Assembly (NCBI GenBank): GCA_015655585.1
Contig: JAATEV010000024.1
Location: forward strand, 36,043 to 100,042
DNA: 64,000 nucleotides
DNA from: Terriglobales bacterium
GTDB taxonomy: Bacteria; Acidobacteriota; Terriglobia; Terriglobales; Acidobacteriaceae
Reading direction: 5' to 3'
A program made the translations under genes and the position numbers. Shown piece by piece: positions 27,024-36,819 of this stretch (the stretch's first letter is position 1; each line of letters starts with the position of its first letter). The notes beneath the pieces were generated by a model. It was not told the DNA's origin and ran no database searches. It saw only the letters and a program-made list of their open reading frames with translations.

Positions 27024-28334
27024 ATGAAGCAACAGGCGGCGGGTGACTCGATTCACTTGGGGAAGAAGAACTTCTGGCATCCGTTCTCGGACATGAGAAC
27101 GGTTTCGCAGGAACGGGTGGTAATCGAGCGGGGCGATGGAGTCTGGATATGGGACAGCGAGGGGAAGCGCTATCTGGATGGGACGGCGGGGCTTTGGTAC
27201 TGCTTTGTGGGGTATGGGCGCGAGGAGCTGATTGACGCGGCTACTCGGCAGATGAGGATGATTCCTTCTTATTCGAGCTTTGGCGATTTGACTACGCGAT
27301 CGACGCTGGAGCTGGCGGAGAAGATTGCTTCGATCAGCCCGTTGGAGGACACGGCGGTGTTCTTTACGAGCGGCGGGTCGGAGAGCGTGGAGACCGGGGC
27401 GAAGCTGGCGAAACGATATTGGAACGCGATTGGCAGGCCGGAGAAGCGGATTCTTGTGACGCGTGGGCAGGCTTACCACGGTGTAGGCGGGTTCGGGACG
27501 AGCATGGCAGGGATTGCGCCGAATGCGGCCGGGTATGGGCCGTTGCTGCCGGATGTGTTGGTGACGGCCCCGGACGATGTGGACGCGCTGGCTCGGCTGT
27601 TTGAGGAGAAGGGCGATCAGATTGCGGCGTTCTTTGGCGAGCCGGTGCGTGGGGCGGGCGGGCTTTATCCGCCGATGAAGGGATATTGGAAGGAAGTGGA
27701 GAGGCTTTGCCGGAAGCACGATATTTTGCTGGTGTGCGATGAGGTGATTACGGGATTTGGGCGGCTGGGCGAGTGGTTCGCCAGCACGGCTTATGATTTG
27801 CAGCCGGATATTATTCTGGGGGCGAAGGGTGTGACCTCGGGGTATCTGCCGCTGGGTGTGGTGTTGTGTGGGCCGAGGGTGCAGGAGCCGTTCTGGAAGG
27901 GCTCGGCGGGGATGTTCCGGCATGGGTATACGTACTCGGGCCATGCTACGGCTTGCGCGGTGGGTGTGGCGAACCTGGAGCTGATGGAGAAGGAGAATGT
28001 GGTTGCGCGTGCCGCGTCGATGGCGGGGACGCTACGGATGGAGATGTCGTCGCTGCTGGACCATCCGCTGGTGAAGGAGGTTCGCTGCGAGGGGATGCTG
28101 GGCGCGGTGGAGTTGACGGGGGAGGCGAGGGAGGCGGTGCCGAATCTGCTGGACCAGGCGCTGCTGGAGCTGCGGAAGCATGAGGTGATGTCGAGGGTGC
28201 TGCTGGGGCACTCGTTGCAGTTCTCGCCTGCGCTGGTGATCTCGCAGGAGGAGATTCGGTTTATGGTGAAGGGGATTCGGGCGGGGCTGGATGCTCTGGG
28301 GGCTAGGCTGCCGGAGCTGGCTGCGGCTCGATGA
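27024..28334 (+). CDS. Class III PLP-dependent aminotransferase (omega-transaminase type)
   Basis: A 436-residue cytoplasmic aminotransferase with FFTSGGSESVETGAKLAKRYW (phosphate/cofactor loop), QAYHGVGGFG, VCDEVITGFGRLGEWF (PLP-contacting Asp) and the Schiff-base lysine K268 in LGAKGVTSGYLPLG. Relatives act on beta-alanine, GABA, putrescine or other omega-amines with pyruvate as acceptor. It overlaps the aldehyde dehydrogenase gene by 4 bases (ATGA), and an amino-acid permease follows. Together these form an uptake-transamination-oxidation route for an amine or omega-amino acid. The exact substrate is not readable. Confidence 0.92.
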   Translation: MKQQAAGDSIHLGKKNFWHPFSDMRTVSQERVVIERGDGVWIWDSEGKRYLDGTAGLWYCFVGYGREELIDAATRQMRMIPSYSSFGDLTTRSTLELAEKIASISPLEDTAVFFTSGGSESVETGAKLAKRYWNAIGRPEKRILVTRGQAYHGVGGFGTSMAGIAPNAAGYGPLLPDVLVTAPDDVDALARLFEEKGDQIAAFFGEPVRGAGGLYPPMKGYWKEVERLCRKHDILLVCDEVITGFGRLGEWFASTAYDLQPDIILGAKGVTSGYLPLGVVLCGPRVQEPFWKGSAGMFRHGYTYSGHATACAVGVANLELMEKENVVARAASMAGTLRMEMSSLLDHPLVKEVRCEGMLGAVELTGEAREAVPNLLDQALLELRKHEVMSRVLLGHSLQFSPALVISQEEIRFMVKGIRAGLDALGARLPELAAAR

Positions 28335-29770
28335 GCGGGGCGGCGGTGGCTGCGGGGAGTGTGTATATCTCCGGGGAGTGGAGGGTGGTGGAGGAGGCGC
28401 GTGAGGTGCGGTCTCCCTATGACGGAAGCGTTGTGGGGAGCGTGGCCTGGGCGGGGCGTAAGGAGGCTGAGGAGGCGATTGGTGCGGCGGCGGCTGCGCT
28501 GACGAAGCCTCTGGCGGCTCATGCTCGGGCGCGGATTTTGCAAGAGGCGGCGCGGATTCTGCGGGAGCGGCGTGGGGAGTTGGCTCGGGTGATTGCTCTG
28601 GAGGCGGGCAAGCCGATTACGGCGGCTCTGGGGGAGATCGATCGGGCGGAGCAGACGCTGTTGTTCTCGGCGGCGGTGGCGCGGACGCTGCATGGTGAGA
28701 TGGTGGGGATGGACGCGCATCCGGGAGGCGAGGGCCGGGTGGGGATGAGGCTGCGGCTTCCGCTGGGGGTGGTTGCGGCGATTACGCCGTTTAATTTTCC
28801 GGTGAATCTGGTTTGCCACAAGATTGGGCCTGCGCTGGCGGCGGGATGCGCTTGTGTGTTGAAACCTGCGGACAAGACGCCTTTGTCGGCGTTGCGGCTT
28901 ACGCAGGTGTTTGCGGATGCAGGGTTGCCTGCCGGATGGCTGAATACGATTACGGGCGATCCGGTGGAGATTGCGGCGGCGTTTGTGGAGGATGAGCGGG
29001 TGAAGGCGATCTCGTTTACGGGTTCGGCGGCGATTGGATGGGGATTGCGCGAGAAGGCTGCTAAGAAGAAGGTGTTGCTGGAGCTGGGGAATGCTACTCC
29101 GCTGATTGTTTGCGCGGATGCTGATTTGGCTGCGGCTGCGCAGACGATTGTTGCGGGTGGGTATGGGTTTTCGGGGCAGGCGTGCATCTCGGTGCAGCGG
29201 GTGTTTGTGGAAGAGGCGGGTTATGAGCCGTTGATGAAGCTGCTGGTTCCGGCGGTGAAGGCGTTGCGGGTGGGCGATCCCTTGGATGAGGCTACGCAGA
29301 TTGGGCCGGTGATCAACTCGGCTAGTGTTGAGCGGATTCGTGGATGGGTGGATGAGGCGGTGAGTGAAGGCGCGGAGCTGCTGACGGGGCCGGTGGAGGC
29401 GGAGGGGAATTTGCTGAAGCCGATTCTGCTGGCGCATGTTGCGGGTACTAGCCCGGTATTTTGTAGGGAGGCCTTTGGGCCGGTGGTGATGGTGAATAAA
29501 GTAAAAGACCTGCGGGAGGGGGTGGCGCTGGCGAATGCTACTCCGTATGGATTGCAGGCTTCGATCTTTACGAAGGATGTTTCGGCGGCGTTGGCGGTGG
29601 TGCCGGAGCTGGACTTTGGCGGGGTGATGATTAATGAGTCGCCTACGTTCCGGATCGATAACATGCCGTATGGCGGTAATAAGGATTCGGGGAATACGCG
29701 GGAGGGTCCGGCGTATGCGGTGGAGGAGTTTTCGCAGTACAGGACGGTTGTACTTCGTTACGGGGGATAG
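28331..29770 (+). CDS. NAD(P)-dependent aldehyde dehydrogenase
   Basis: A 479-residue ALDH-superfamily enzyme. The motifs are ITPFNFPVNLVCHKIGPALA, SFTGSAAIGW, the general base E251 in VLLELGNATPLIV and the catalytic C285 in GYGFSGQACISVQRV. EAFGPVV and FGGVMINESPTFRIDNMPYG follow. The context makes a semialdehyde produced by the preceding aminotransferase the likely substrate (succinate- or malonate-semialdehyde-like), which is inference. It is translationally coupled to that gene, and the permease starts 6 bp after its stop. Confidence 0.93.
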   Translation: MSGAAVAAGSVYISGEWRVVEEAREVRSPYDGSVVGSVAWAGRKEAEEAIGAAAAALTKPLAAHARARILQEAARILRERRGELARVIALEAGKPITAALGEIDRAEQTLLFSAAVARTLHGEMVGMDAHPGGEGRVGMRLRLPLGVVAAITPFNFPVNLVCHKIGPALAAGCACVLKPADKTPLSALRLTQVFADAGLPAGWLNTITGDPVEIAAAFVEDERVKAISFTGSAAIGWGLREKAAKKKVLLELGNATPLIVCADADLAAAAQTIVAGGYGFSGQACISVQRVFVEEAGYEPLMKLLVPAVKALRVGDPLDEATQIGPVINSASVERIRGWVDEAVSEGAELLTGPVEAEGNLLKPILLAHVAGTSPVFCREAFGPVVMVNKVKDLREGVALANATPYGLQASIFTKDVSAALAVVPELDFGGVMINESPTFRIDNMPYGGNKDSGNTREGPAYAVEEFSQYRTVVLRYGG

Positions 29771-29776
29771 TGCCGG

Positions 29777-31192
29777 ATGTCGTCTGCCATAGAGTCGCAG
29801 GTTGCGGGGTTGTCTGGTTCGGAAGGCGGCGCCGCGGCTGGTGATTTGAAGCGGCATATCGGGCTGTGGAGCGCGATTCTGCTGGTGATCGGGAATGCGA
29901 TCGGCTCGGGGATTTTTCTTACGTCGGGGATCATGTTTCAGCGGCTGCCTTCGGCTACGCTGCTGATGCTCTCGTGGGCGGCGGGCGGGGCGCTTACGCT
30001 GGCGGGGGCGCTGACGTATGCGGAGATGGGGGCGATGTATCCGCAGTCGGGCGGGCTGTATGTGTTTTTGCAGGAGGCGTATGGGCCGTTCCCGGCGTTT
30101 CTGTTTGGCTGGACGTGTTTGCTGGTGATTCTTACGGGGCAGATCGCGGCGATTGCGATTGGGTTTGCGGCTTATCTTAGTTATTTCTTTCCGGCTCTTT
30201 CGGCGGAGCATGTTTTCTTTTCCGCGACTCTCTTTGGGAAGCACCTGACGGTGCTGGCGAATCAGGCTACGGCATTTGTAACCATTTTGGTTCTTGGGGC
30301 TTTGAACTATGTGAATGCGAAGTCGAGCAATGGGCTGAATGCGTTTCTTACGGTGCTGAAGATTGTAGGGATCGCGGTGGTTCCGCTGCTGGCGGTGTTT
30401 CTGGCGCGGGCGCATCCGGTGTGGACGCCGGTGGTGCCGCAAGGGGTGGCGCATCCGGCGGCGGCGTTTGGGGTGAGCATGATTGCGGTGCTGTGGGCCT
30501 TCGATGGCTGGCAGTATGTTTGCTTTGCGGCGGGGGAGATCAAGAATCCGCAGCGGAATGTTCCGCGGGCGCTTACGCTGGGCGTGCTGCTGGTGATCGT
30601 GGTTTTTATGGCGATCAACGTGGCTTACCTGTATGCGCTGGGCGCGGAGGGACTTTCGGGTACGGTGCGGGTGGGTGAGCGCGCGGCCACGGCGCTGGCG
30701 GGGAGGCCGGGTGCGGTGGTGCTTTCGGTGGCGGTGATGATCTCGGCGTTTGGCTGCTGCGCGGCGATGATGCTGGTTTGCGGGCGGCTCTTCTTTGCGA
30801 TGGGGCGGGATGGGGTGTTTCCGCGATACTTCGGCAGGATTCATCCGCGGTTTGGGACGCCGCATACGGCGGTTACGCTGACTACGCTGTGGGCGGCGGT
30901 GTTTGCGTTGACGGGATCGTATGAACAGCTCTACACGTATGTGATGTTTGGCGGGCTTTTGTTTGCGGTGGCGGCGGGGGTGTCGCTGTTTGTGCTGCGG
31001 GTGAAGAGGCCGGAGATTCCGAGGCCTTATCGGGCGTGGGGGTATCCTGTGGTGCCGATGATTTTTATTGCGGGGATGCTGCTGCTGGTGGTGAATACGC
31101 TGATGCAGCGGCCTCGGGAGTCGCTTACGGGGTTGTTGCTGATTTTGCTGGGGGCTCCGGCTTATTTTCTTTGGCGGGCTAGGTCGCGGTAG
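29777..31192 (+). CDS. APC-superfamily amino acid permease
   Basis: A 471-residue transporter with about 12 membrane segments and the APC opening signature (AILLVIGNAIGSGIFLTSG). PQSGGLYVFLQEAYGPFPAF and a long central FDGWQYVCFAAGEIKNPQRN motif, typical of the LAT/APC group, follow. It probably supplies the amine or amino acid degraded by the two enzymes encoded just upstream; it is the last gene of that operon. Confidence 0.92.
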   Translation: MSSAIESQVAGLSGSEGGAAAGDLKRHIGLWSAILLVIGNAIGSGIFLTSGIMFQRLPSATLLMLSWAAGGALTLAGALTYAEMGAMYPQSGGLYVFLQEAYGPFPAFLFGWTCLLVILTGQIAAIAIGFAAYLSYFFPALSAEHVFFSATLFGKHLTVLANQATAFVTILVLGALNYVNAKSSNGLNAFLTVLKIVGIAVVPLLAVFLARAHPVWTPVVPQGVAHPAAAFGVSMIAVLWAFDGWQYVCFAAGEIKNPQRNVPRALTLGVLLVIVVFMAINVAYLYALGAEGLSGTVRVGERAATALAGRPGAVVLSVAVMISAFGCCAAMMLVCGRLFFAMGRDGVFPRYFGRIHPRFGTPHTAVTLTTLWAAVFALTGSYEQLYTYVMFGGLLFAVAAGVSLFVLRVKRPEIPRPYRAWGYPVVPMIFIAGMLLLVVNTLMQRPRESLTGLLLILLGAPAYFLWRARSR

Positions 31193-31230
31193 GGTGGATT
31201 GCAGAGTGGATGGGACTCAGGCGGAGGGGC

Positions 31231-31397
31231 CAGGTAGTGTTTGGCGAATCGGATTTGCCTTTTATTGAAGCAGGAGGCTGTGGAAGGAAGGCATACCCCA
31301 GGGGCTGAAGCCCCTTTTCCCTCGGCTGGCAGGGAGGCCCAAGGCTAAAGCCTTGGGGTACCTAGAAGCAAAGGCTGGATTCGTCAGGCACTACCTG
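31231..31397. mobile_element. MITE-like element with 20-bp terminal inverted repeats
   Basis: CAGGTAGTGTTTGGCGAATC at 31231-31250 is repeated in inverted orientation at 31378-31397 with 17 of 20 matches. Inside lies a cloverleaf-like REP unit (31294-31360): an outer TACCCCA/TGGGGTA stem, GGGGC-TGAA-GCCCC, and AAGGCT-AA-AGCCTT. No transposase is encoded in the 167 bp. The flanks are too GC-rich to assign a target duplication with confidence. Confidence 0.55.
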
Positions 31398-31446
31398 AAG
31401 CCCCGTCCCTTCAAAGCAATGTGCCGGGATGTCATTTGGGGGCTAG

Positions 31447-32778
31447 CTATTCGAGGTCGAGGTCGCCGGTTTCGGGTAGGTAGAAGAGTAGAAGCACGGT
31501 GACTATAAGTAGGGCCGAGATACAGGTGAGGCTGAAGGCGAAGGTGGCGCTGTGGGAGATGAGGATTCCCATGGCGATGGGGGCTATGGAGTTGGCGACT
31601 CGCTGGACGGTTAGGCCGCTGCTGTAGCCTACGCCTCGGACGCTGGTGGGGTAGAGCTCGCCCATCCATGCGTCCCATACGCCCCATGCTCCCTGATTGA
31701 AGAAATAGTAGAAGAAGCTGCCGATGTAGAGCGCGGCTATGGTGTAGGAGGCGGCGAGGAAGAATCCGGCGAGGGCGGCGATGACGAGGAAAGACGTCAT
31801 GACGGGCTTGCGGCCGAAGCGTTTGGTGGCCCAGGAGGCGGCGAAGTAGCCGGGAAGCATCATGAGGGCGGTGATGATGATGAAGGTGTCTCCCTGCGAG
31901 GTGGATAGGCCGCGTTGGGAGAGGAGCTCGGGTAGCCAGGTGGCCAGCGCCCAGGTGCTTAGGGTGAGGGTGGTGTTTACGGTGAATTGGAGGATGGTGG
32001 GGCGGAGGAGATCGCTGTTGAAGAGGTGGCGGAACTGGGCTTGTTCGGCATTGTCTACGAAGAGGGTGGCCTGTGCATATTGGTCGGTGGATTGTGGATT
32101 GAGGCGGTGGATGGTTTGGCGGGCTGTTTGTTGGCGGCCTCGGGAGGCGGCCCAGTAGGGGGACTCGGGGATGGCGTAGTGGATGACCAGCGACCATAGG
32201 CCGACGATGGAGCTGATGGCGAGGATGACGTGCCAGCCCATGCCGCGAAAGAAGTGAACGACGGTGACGGCGAGGAGTAGGCCGATGGGCCATCCTGCGG
32301 CGAGGCAGACGGAGCCTGAACCGCGGTGACGCAGGGGGAGAAGCTCTTCGAGGAGGATGAAGGGGGAGACGAGTACTCCCGAGAGGGCCATGCCGCAAAG
32401 GAAGCGCATGATCCAGAGGGCGGTGAAGGAGTTGAGGAAGGCACTGCCTAAGGAGAGGACTCCGTAGAGGGCGAGGCTGACTACGATGGTCTTTTTGCGG
32501 CCATAGCGGTCGGTGAGTTTGCCCCAGAGGAGGCAGCCGGGGATCATGCCGACGTAGATGGCGCTGAGAAGAGTGCCTAGCTGGGTGGGGGAGAGGTGGA
32601 GGTCGGCGGAGAGGATGCTGCCGGTGAGGACGACGATCATCATCTCCCATGCGTCGATGACGAAGGCGATGAAGAGCGCGGCGCCTGCTTTCCAGTGGGC
32701 AGCGGTGAGGGGCATCTCGCGGAAGATCTCGCCTACGGCTATGCGTTCGGTGGTGGCGGTCTCGCTGGGCTCTGTCAT
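31447..32778 (-). CDS. MFS transporter, metabolite:H+ symporter type
   Basis: A 443-residue major facilitator protein with 12 predicted helices. It has the loop 2-3 signature GKLTDRYGRKKTIV and its second-half echo ATKRFGRKPVMTS, plus the helix-5 RGSGSVCLAAGWPIG region. GELYPTSVRGVGYSSG is typical of the sugar/aromatic-acid porter branch. It ends the hyuA-hyuB operon (20 bp after hyuB), so it likely imports the cyclic amide or related acid handled by those enzymes. The substrate is not readable. Confidence 0.9.
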   Translation of the reverse strand: MTEPSETATTERIAVGEIFREMPLTAAHWKAGAALFIAFVIDAWEMMIVVLTGSILSADLHLSPTQLGTLLSAIYVGMIPGCLLWGKLTDRYGRKKTIVVSLALYGVLSLGSAFLNSFTALWIMRFLCGMALSGVLVSPFILLEELLPLRHRGSGSVCLAAGWPIGLLLAVTVVHFFRGMGWHVILAISSIVGLWSLVIHYAIPESPYWAASRGRQQTARQTIHRLNPQSTDQYAQATLFVDNAEQAQFRHLFNSDLLRPTILQFTVNTTLTLSTWALATWLPELLSQRGLSTSQGDTFIIITALMMLPGYFAASWATKRFGRKPVMTSFLVIAALAGFFLAASYTIAALYIGSFFYYFFNQGAWGVWDAWMGELYPTSVRGVGYSSGLTVQRVANSIAPIAMGILISHSATFAFSLTCISALLIVTVLLLFYLPETGDLDLE

Positions 32779-32797
32779 CTTGCCTCGCTGTGGTGAT

Positions 32798-34543
32798 TTA
32801 TGTGGCGGTGGATCGCAGGGTGTTTGTGGCTTCTGTGTCGATGGCTCCGGTGGTTTGGTCGAGGACTACTTTGTAGATGGTGAGGGCCTGGTCGGGGGTG
32901 ATGTATCCGTCGAGGAGATCCTGATGGACTAAGAGCGGGTCGCGCTCAATGGCTGGGCCGTATCCGGCTCCGCCTCCGGTGCGGATGCTTACTACGTCGT
33001 TGTGCTGCATGGGGTGCGAGAGGATCTTGCGGACTCGCTGGAGGGTCTTGCCGTCACGCTGGAGGTACATGCCGTTGAGGGTGCCTACTTCGCCGCCTTC
33101 GAGGCTCCACGGTGGGACGACGGCGCGGTTGATGTCGGTGGTGAACTCGGCGGTGCGGTTGAGGATGCGGTAGTCCTTGATGATGCCGAGGCCGCCGCGA
33201 TGTTTGCCGTGGCCGAAGCCTCCTTCTACGTTGAGGGCGTACTGATCGACGCGGATGGGGTAGCGGGACTCGATGATCTCGATGCTGGCGGCGTAGGTTT
33301 CGCCGTCGGCGAAGCAGACGAGCGCGCTCTCGCCGTCTTCGTTATAGGCTCCGCCCCAGCCGCCGGGGTTGGGTTCTACGAGGGCGAAGGGCTCGTTGTT
33401 GTCGTCGCGGATGCCGGCGACGATATCGGAGACGACGCTGAGGAAGTGGCCGGCCCCGAGATGGTCGGGGACGTGCGGGGCGAGGGCTTTCCAGACGAGA
33501 TCGGCGGCGTAGGTGAGTGCCTCCCAGTAGACGGAGGTGGCGGCGGGACGCTGCGCGTGGAAGATGGTGCCTTCTTCCGCGATGACTTTGAGAGGGGCGA
33601 TGAGGCCCTGGTTGTAACGCTCGTGCGGGGCTATGAGCGCCATGTAGACGACGCGGACTGCGGCCACGGTTCCGGGGTAGGTGGTATTGAGAGAGAAGGG
33701 AAGTTGCGGGGAGTTGCCGGTGAAGTCTACGCGGAACTCGTCTTCGGTGATGTCGATCTCTACGTGTACGGGGAGGGGCTGGTCGTTGGGGCCGCCTTCG
33801 TCGAGGAAGTCGCGGCTGGAGAAGTGTCCCTTGGGAAGCTTCTGCAAGCCCGATTTTGCAAGGGCCGCGCCGCTGGTGAAGATGTAGTCGAGGGTGGCGT
33901 CGTAGGTGGCTCTGCCGTATTTGCGGATAATCTCTTCGATGCGTTTAGCGGCGGCTCGCAGACCGGCTACCTGGGCCTCCATGTCTCCGATGGACATGTC
34001 GGGGAGGCGGGAGTTGCGGCGGATGACGGAGACGAGGTCTTCGTTGCGCTTGCCCTGCACGTAGAGGCGGCAGGGCGGGAGTTGCAGACCTTCCTGAAAG
34101 ATCTCGGTGCGGCCGGGGCCCCAACTGCCGAAGCTCATTCCTCCTACGTCGTTCCAGTGGCCCTTGCTTACGGCGAAGCCGACTAGCTCGGTTTCGATGT
34201 GGATGGGCATGACTACGGCTACGTCGTTGAGGTGGCTGCCGCTGAGGAAGGGGTCGTTGAGGATGATGATGTCGCCGGGGGCGAGAGTGGATGCGCCGTA
34301 CCAGTTGATTACGGCCTTCACGTTGAAGTCGAGCATACCGACGAAGGCGGGGGTGGCGATGGCCTGTGCTACTACGTCGCCGGTGTGGTCGGTGATGGCG
34401 GTGGAGAAGTCGAGCACGTCGTAGATGATGGGGCTCTGCGCGGTGCGGGCGGTGACGGCGAACATCTCTTCGCTGGCGGCGATGATGGCGTTGCGAACGA
34501 TGCTGAGCGTGAAGACGTCGATGGGTTGGGAGGTCGATGTCAT
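32798..34543 (-). CDS. hyuB: Hydantoinase B/oxoprolinase-family subunit
   Basis: A 581-residue HyuB-type subunit beginning MTSTSQPIDVFTLSIVRNAI. Family blocks are EEMFAVTARTAQSPIIYDVLDFS, APGDIIILNDPFLSGSHLNDVAVV, GHWNDVGGMSFGSWGPGRTE, EPNPGGWGGAYNEDGES and the C-terminal GGGAGYGPAIERDP. HyuA/HyuB pairs open N-methylhydantoins, 5-oxoproline or related ring amides with ATP; some homologues are carboxylases. The start overlaps the hyuA stop (ATGA). The substrate cannot be fixed from sequence alone. Confidence 0.9.
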   Translation of the reverse strand: MTSTSQPIDVFTLSIVRNAIIAASEEMFAVTARTAQSPIIYDVLDFSTAITDHTGDVVAQAIATPAFVGMLDFNVKAVINWYGASTLAPGDIIILNDPFLSGSHLNDVAVVMPIHIETELVGFAVSKGHWNDVGGMSFGSWGPGRTEIFQEGLQLPPCRLYVQGKRNEDLVSVIRRNSRLPDMSIGDMEAQVAGLRAAAKRIEEIIRKYGRATYDATLDYIFTSGAALAKSGLQKLPKGHFSSRDFLDEGGPNDQPLPVHVEIDITEDEFRVDFTGNSPQLPFSLNTTYPGTVAAVRVVYMALIAPHERYNQGLIAPLKVIAEEGTIFHAQRPAATSVYWEALTYAADLVWKALAPHVPDHLGAGHFLSVVSDIVAGIRDDNNEPFALVEPNPGGWGGAYNEDGESALVCFADGETYAASIEIIESRYPIRVDQYALNVEGGFGHGKHRGGLGIIKDYRILNRTAEFTTDINRAVVPPWSLEGGEVGTLNGMYLQRDGKTLQRVRKILSHPMQHNDVVSIRTGGGAGYGPAIERDPLLVHQDLLDGYITPDQALTIYKVVLDQTTGAIDTEATNTLRSTAT

Positions 34544-36627
34544 TGGGCGGTTCCTTCGATGAGTTCGATGAGCAAGTTGCCGAACGAATCTACGGTGGAC
34601 TTGAAGTTGGGCGGGATGACTACGGTGGTGGTGCTCTCTTCGATGACGGCGGGGCCGGTGATGGTGTCGCCTACGATGAGGTGAGGGCGCTGGTAGATGG
34701 GAGTTTCTACTTCGCCTGAATCCTGCCAGAAGACTTTGCGGGTAGAGGATGGCGTGAGCGAGCCTATGCGACTCGTGGGAGTTACATTTTGCAGGGTGGG
34801 CTTGCCTACGTTTGCGGTTCCTTCTACCACCACGTTGACCAGCTCGATGGCGCTGTCGAGGGTGAAGCCGTATTCTTTGCGATGTTCTTCGTTGAAGGCG
34901 GCTTGTATGGCTTCCAGGCTTACGGAGGTCAGGGGGCCTTCGGGGACGTTGACGCGGATGGTGTGTTCCTGGCCGTAGTAGCGGACGTCGGCCATGCGGG
35001 CGAGTGTAATGGATTCGGTTACATTCTCGGATTGGAAGGTGGAGAGGATCTCCTGTTCGAGATCGCGGAAGCCTTTGTCGATGATGGTGTTGACGTCGTT
35101 GCGGTCGAGGCGGGAGATCATGGTCCGCATGGTGGTGTGTTTGAGGTCGCTCATGAGCAGGCCCCATGCGGAGAAGTTGCCGGGGGGAATTGCGGGGATG
35201 AGGACGCGGGGGATTTCGAGCTCGCGAGCGATGAGTGCGGCGATCATGGGGCCGGAGCCTCCGTAGGTGAGCAGGCAGAAGTCGCGCGGATCAAAGCCGC
35301 GTTGGATCGAGATGAGCCGCAGGAGCTGCGCGGCATTGTTCATGGCGATGCGCATGATGCCCAGCGCCATCTGCTGCACGCTGATGGAGAGGCGTTCCGC
35401 GAGTTTGGCGATGGCTGATTCTGCGAGGTGACGCTGCACGGGAAGCGCGCCGCCGAGCAGGTATTCGGGGTTGATGATGCCCAGCGCGATGAAGGCATCG
35501 GTAAGGGTGGGTTCGGTGCCGCCTCGTCCGTAGGCCGCAGGGCCGATGTTGGCTCCGGCATTTCTGGGGCCGACCTTGAGGTCGGCGTTGGCATCGATCC
35601 AGGCAAGGCTGTTGCCGCCTACGCCGATCTCGACGACATCGACGACGGGAACCTTGATGGGATAGCCGGGGTTGTGGTCGTCGCGCTCGATGGCGTAGTC
35701 GCCCATGTAGCGAATTTTGCCGTCGTGGACGAGGCTGGCCTTGGTGGTGGTGCTGCCGCCGTCGAGCGCGATGACGTTGGGTTCGCCGATCCACGAGGCT
35801 AGTTGTACCGCGCCTACGATTCCCGCTACGGGGCCGGATTCTACGGTCTCGATGGGGCGATGCGCGGCGTAGTCGAAGGAGGCCACGCCGCCGTTGGAGA
35901 GCATCATGTAGAGCGTGCCGGGGATGCCTTCGGCGCGAAGCTCCTGACTGAGCTCGTGGACGTAGCGCTTGATGACGGGCATGACGTAGGCGTTGAGGAC
36001 GGTGGTGCTGGTGCGCTCGTACTCGCGCCACTCGCGGCAGACATCGGCGGAGATGGTGAGATGAGGGCGTTTTTCGATTTTGCGCGAGGAGAGATGTTCC
36101 TGAATGATGGCGCGGGTTTCGTACTCGTTCGCGGGGTTTGCGTAACTGTTGATGTAACAGATGGCGATGGCCTCGACCTGCTTTGCGAGGAGGTCTTCGA
36201 GCGCATGGATGAGCTGGGTTTTGTCGACCGGAGTGAGGACTTCGCCGGTTGCGGAGACGCGCTCCGATACCTCGTAGCAGAGGGAGCGGGGGACGAAGGG
36301 TTTGGGCTTGTGGTAGCGGAGGTTGAAGATATCGCGGCGGTTGGCGCGCTGGATAGAGAGGACGTCGCGGAAGCCGGAGGTGGTGATGAGGCCGACTTTT
36401 GCGCCGGTGCGCTGGAGGATGGAGTTGATGACGAGGGTCTGGCCGTGGAGGAGATGCTCGACGGTGGAGGGCTGGAGGCGACTCTCTTTGAAGACCTCTT
36501 TGACGCAGCGCTTGAGGTCGTCGGGCGTGGTGTAGGTCTTGGACCAGTACATCTGGCCAGTGGAGAGATCGATGGCGGCGAGGTCGGCGAAGCCTCCGCC
36601 TATATCAATGGCAACGCGAACAGACAA
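34540..36627 (-). CDS. hyuA: Hydantoinase A/oxoprolinase-family subunit
   Basis: A 695-residue HyuA-type subunit with an actin-like ATPase fold. VAIDIGGGFADLAAIDLSTG is the phosphate-binding start, GQTLVINSILQRTGAKVGLI and GFRDVLSIQRANR follow, and MLSNGGVASFDYA, ALDGGSTTTKASLV and LLTYGGSGPMIAAL complete the pattern. It should form a complex with HyuB and use ATP to open a cyclic amide. It lies 192 bp downstream of a TonB-dependent receptor gene in the same direction, separated by a strong hairpin at 36737-36775. Confidence 0.92.
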   Translation of the reverse strand: MSVRVAIDIGGGFADLAAIDLSTGQMYWSKTYTTPDDLKRCVKEVFKESRLQPSTVEHLLHGQTLVINSILQRTGAKVGLITTSGFRDVLSIQRANRRDIFNLRYHKPKPFVPRSLCYEVSERVSATGEVLTPVDKTQLIHALEDLLAKQVEAIAICYINSYANPANEYETRAIIQEHLSSRKIEKRPHLTISADVCREWREYERTSTTVLNAYVMPVIKRYVHELSQELRAEGIPGTLYMMLSNGGVASFDYAAHRPIETVESGPVAGIVGAVQLASWIGEPNVIALDGGSTTTKASLVHDGKIRYMGDYAIERDDHNPGYPIKVPVVDVVEIGVGGNSLAWIDANADLKVGPRNAGANIGPAAYGRGGTEPTLTDAFIALGIINPEYLLGGALPVQRHLAESAIAKLAERLSISVQQMALGIMRIAMNNAAQLLRLISIQRGFDPRDFCLLTYGGSGPMIAALIARELEIPRVLIPAIPPGNFSAWGLLMSDLKHTTMRTMISRLDRNDVNTIIDKGFRDLEQEILSTFQSENVTESITLARMADVRYYGQEHTIRVNVPEGPLTSVSLEAIQAAFNEEHRKEYGFTLDSAIELVNVVVEGTANVGKPTLQNVTPTSRIGSLTPSSTRKVFWQDSGEVETPIYQRPHLIVGDTITGPAVIEESTTTVVIPPNFKSTVDSFGNLLIELIEGTAQ

Positions 36628-36736
36628 GGGGGTGATCCTTTCTTCACGAATGCTGCTGATTGAGGTTTTCTGTATGGTACTGAACTTGGAGTAGCTGGGC
36701 GAGAGGATTCGATTGTTGCCTCTTTAATAAAGATTA

Positions 36737-36775
36737 CGAGTCATGCCCTGGAGGGCGTCTCCAGAGCATGACTCG
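36737..36775 (-). terminator. 16-bp hairpin between the TonB receptor and hyuA genes
   Basis: CGAGTCATGC (36737-36746) pairs with 36766-36775 and CTGGAG (36748-36753) with 36759-36764, with one mismatch between the two stems and a 5-base loop. The leftward tail is GTAATCTTTATT, only moderately U-rich. It may terminate the receptor transcript. The rest of 36628-36819 shows no gene. Confidence 0.6.
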
Positions 36776-36819
36776 ATGGGGTGTTGCTAGTGGTTGGGCG
36801 CTGCCGCGGCGTGGGGGCT

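Noticed and set aside
27791..30865. A 1024-residue leftward ORF across the aminotransferase, aldehyde dehydrogenase and permease genes
   Set aside because: Arg/His/Pro-rich antisense frame; the opposite strand has three coupled genes with clear family motifs.
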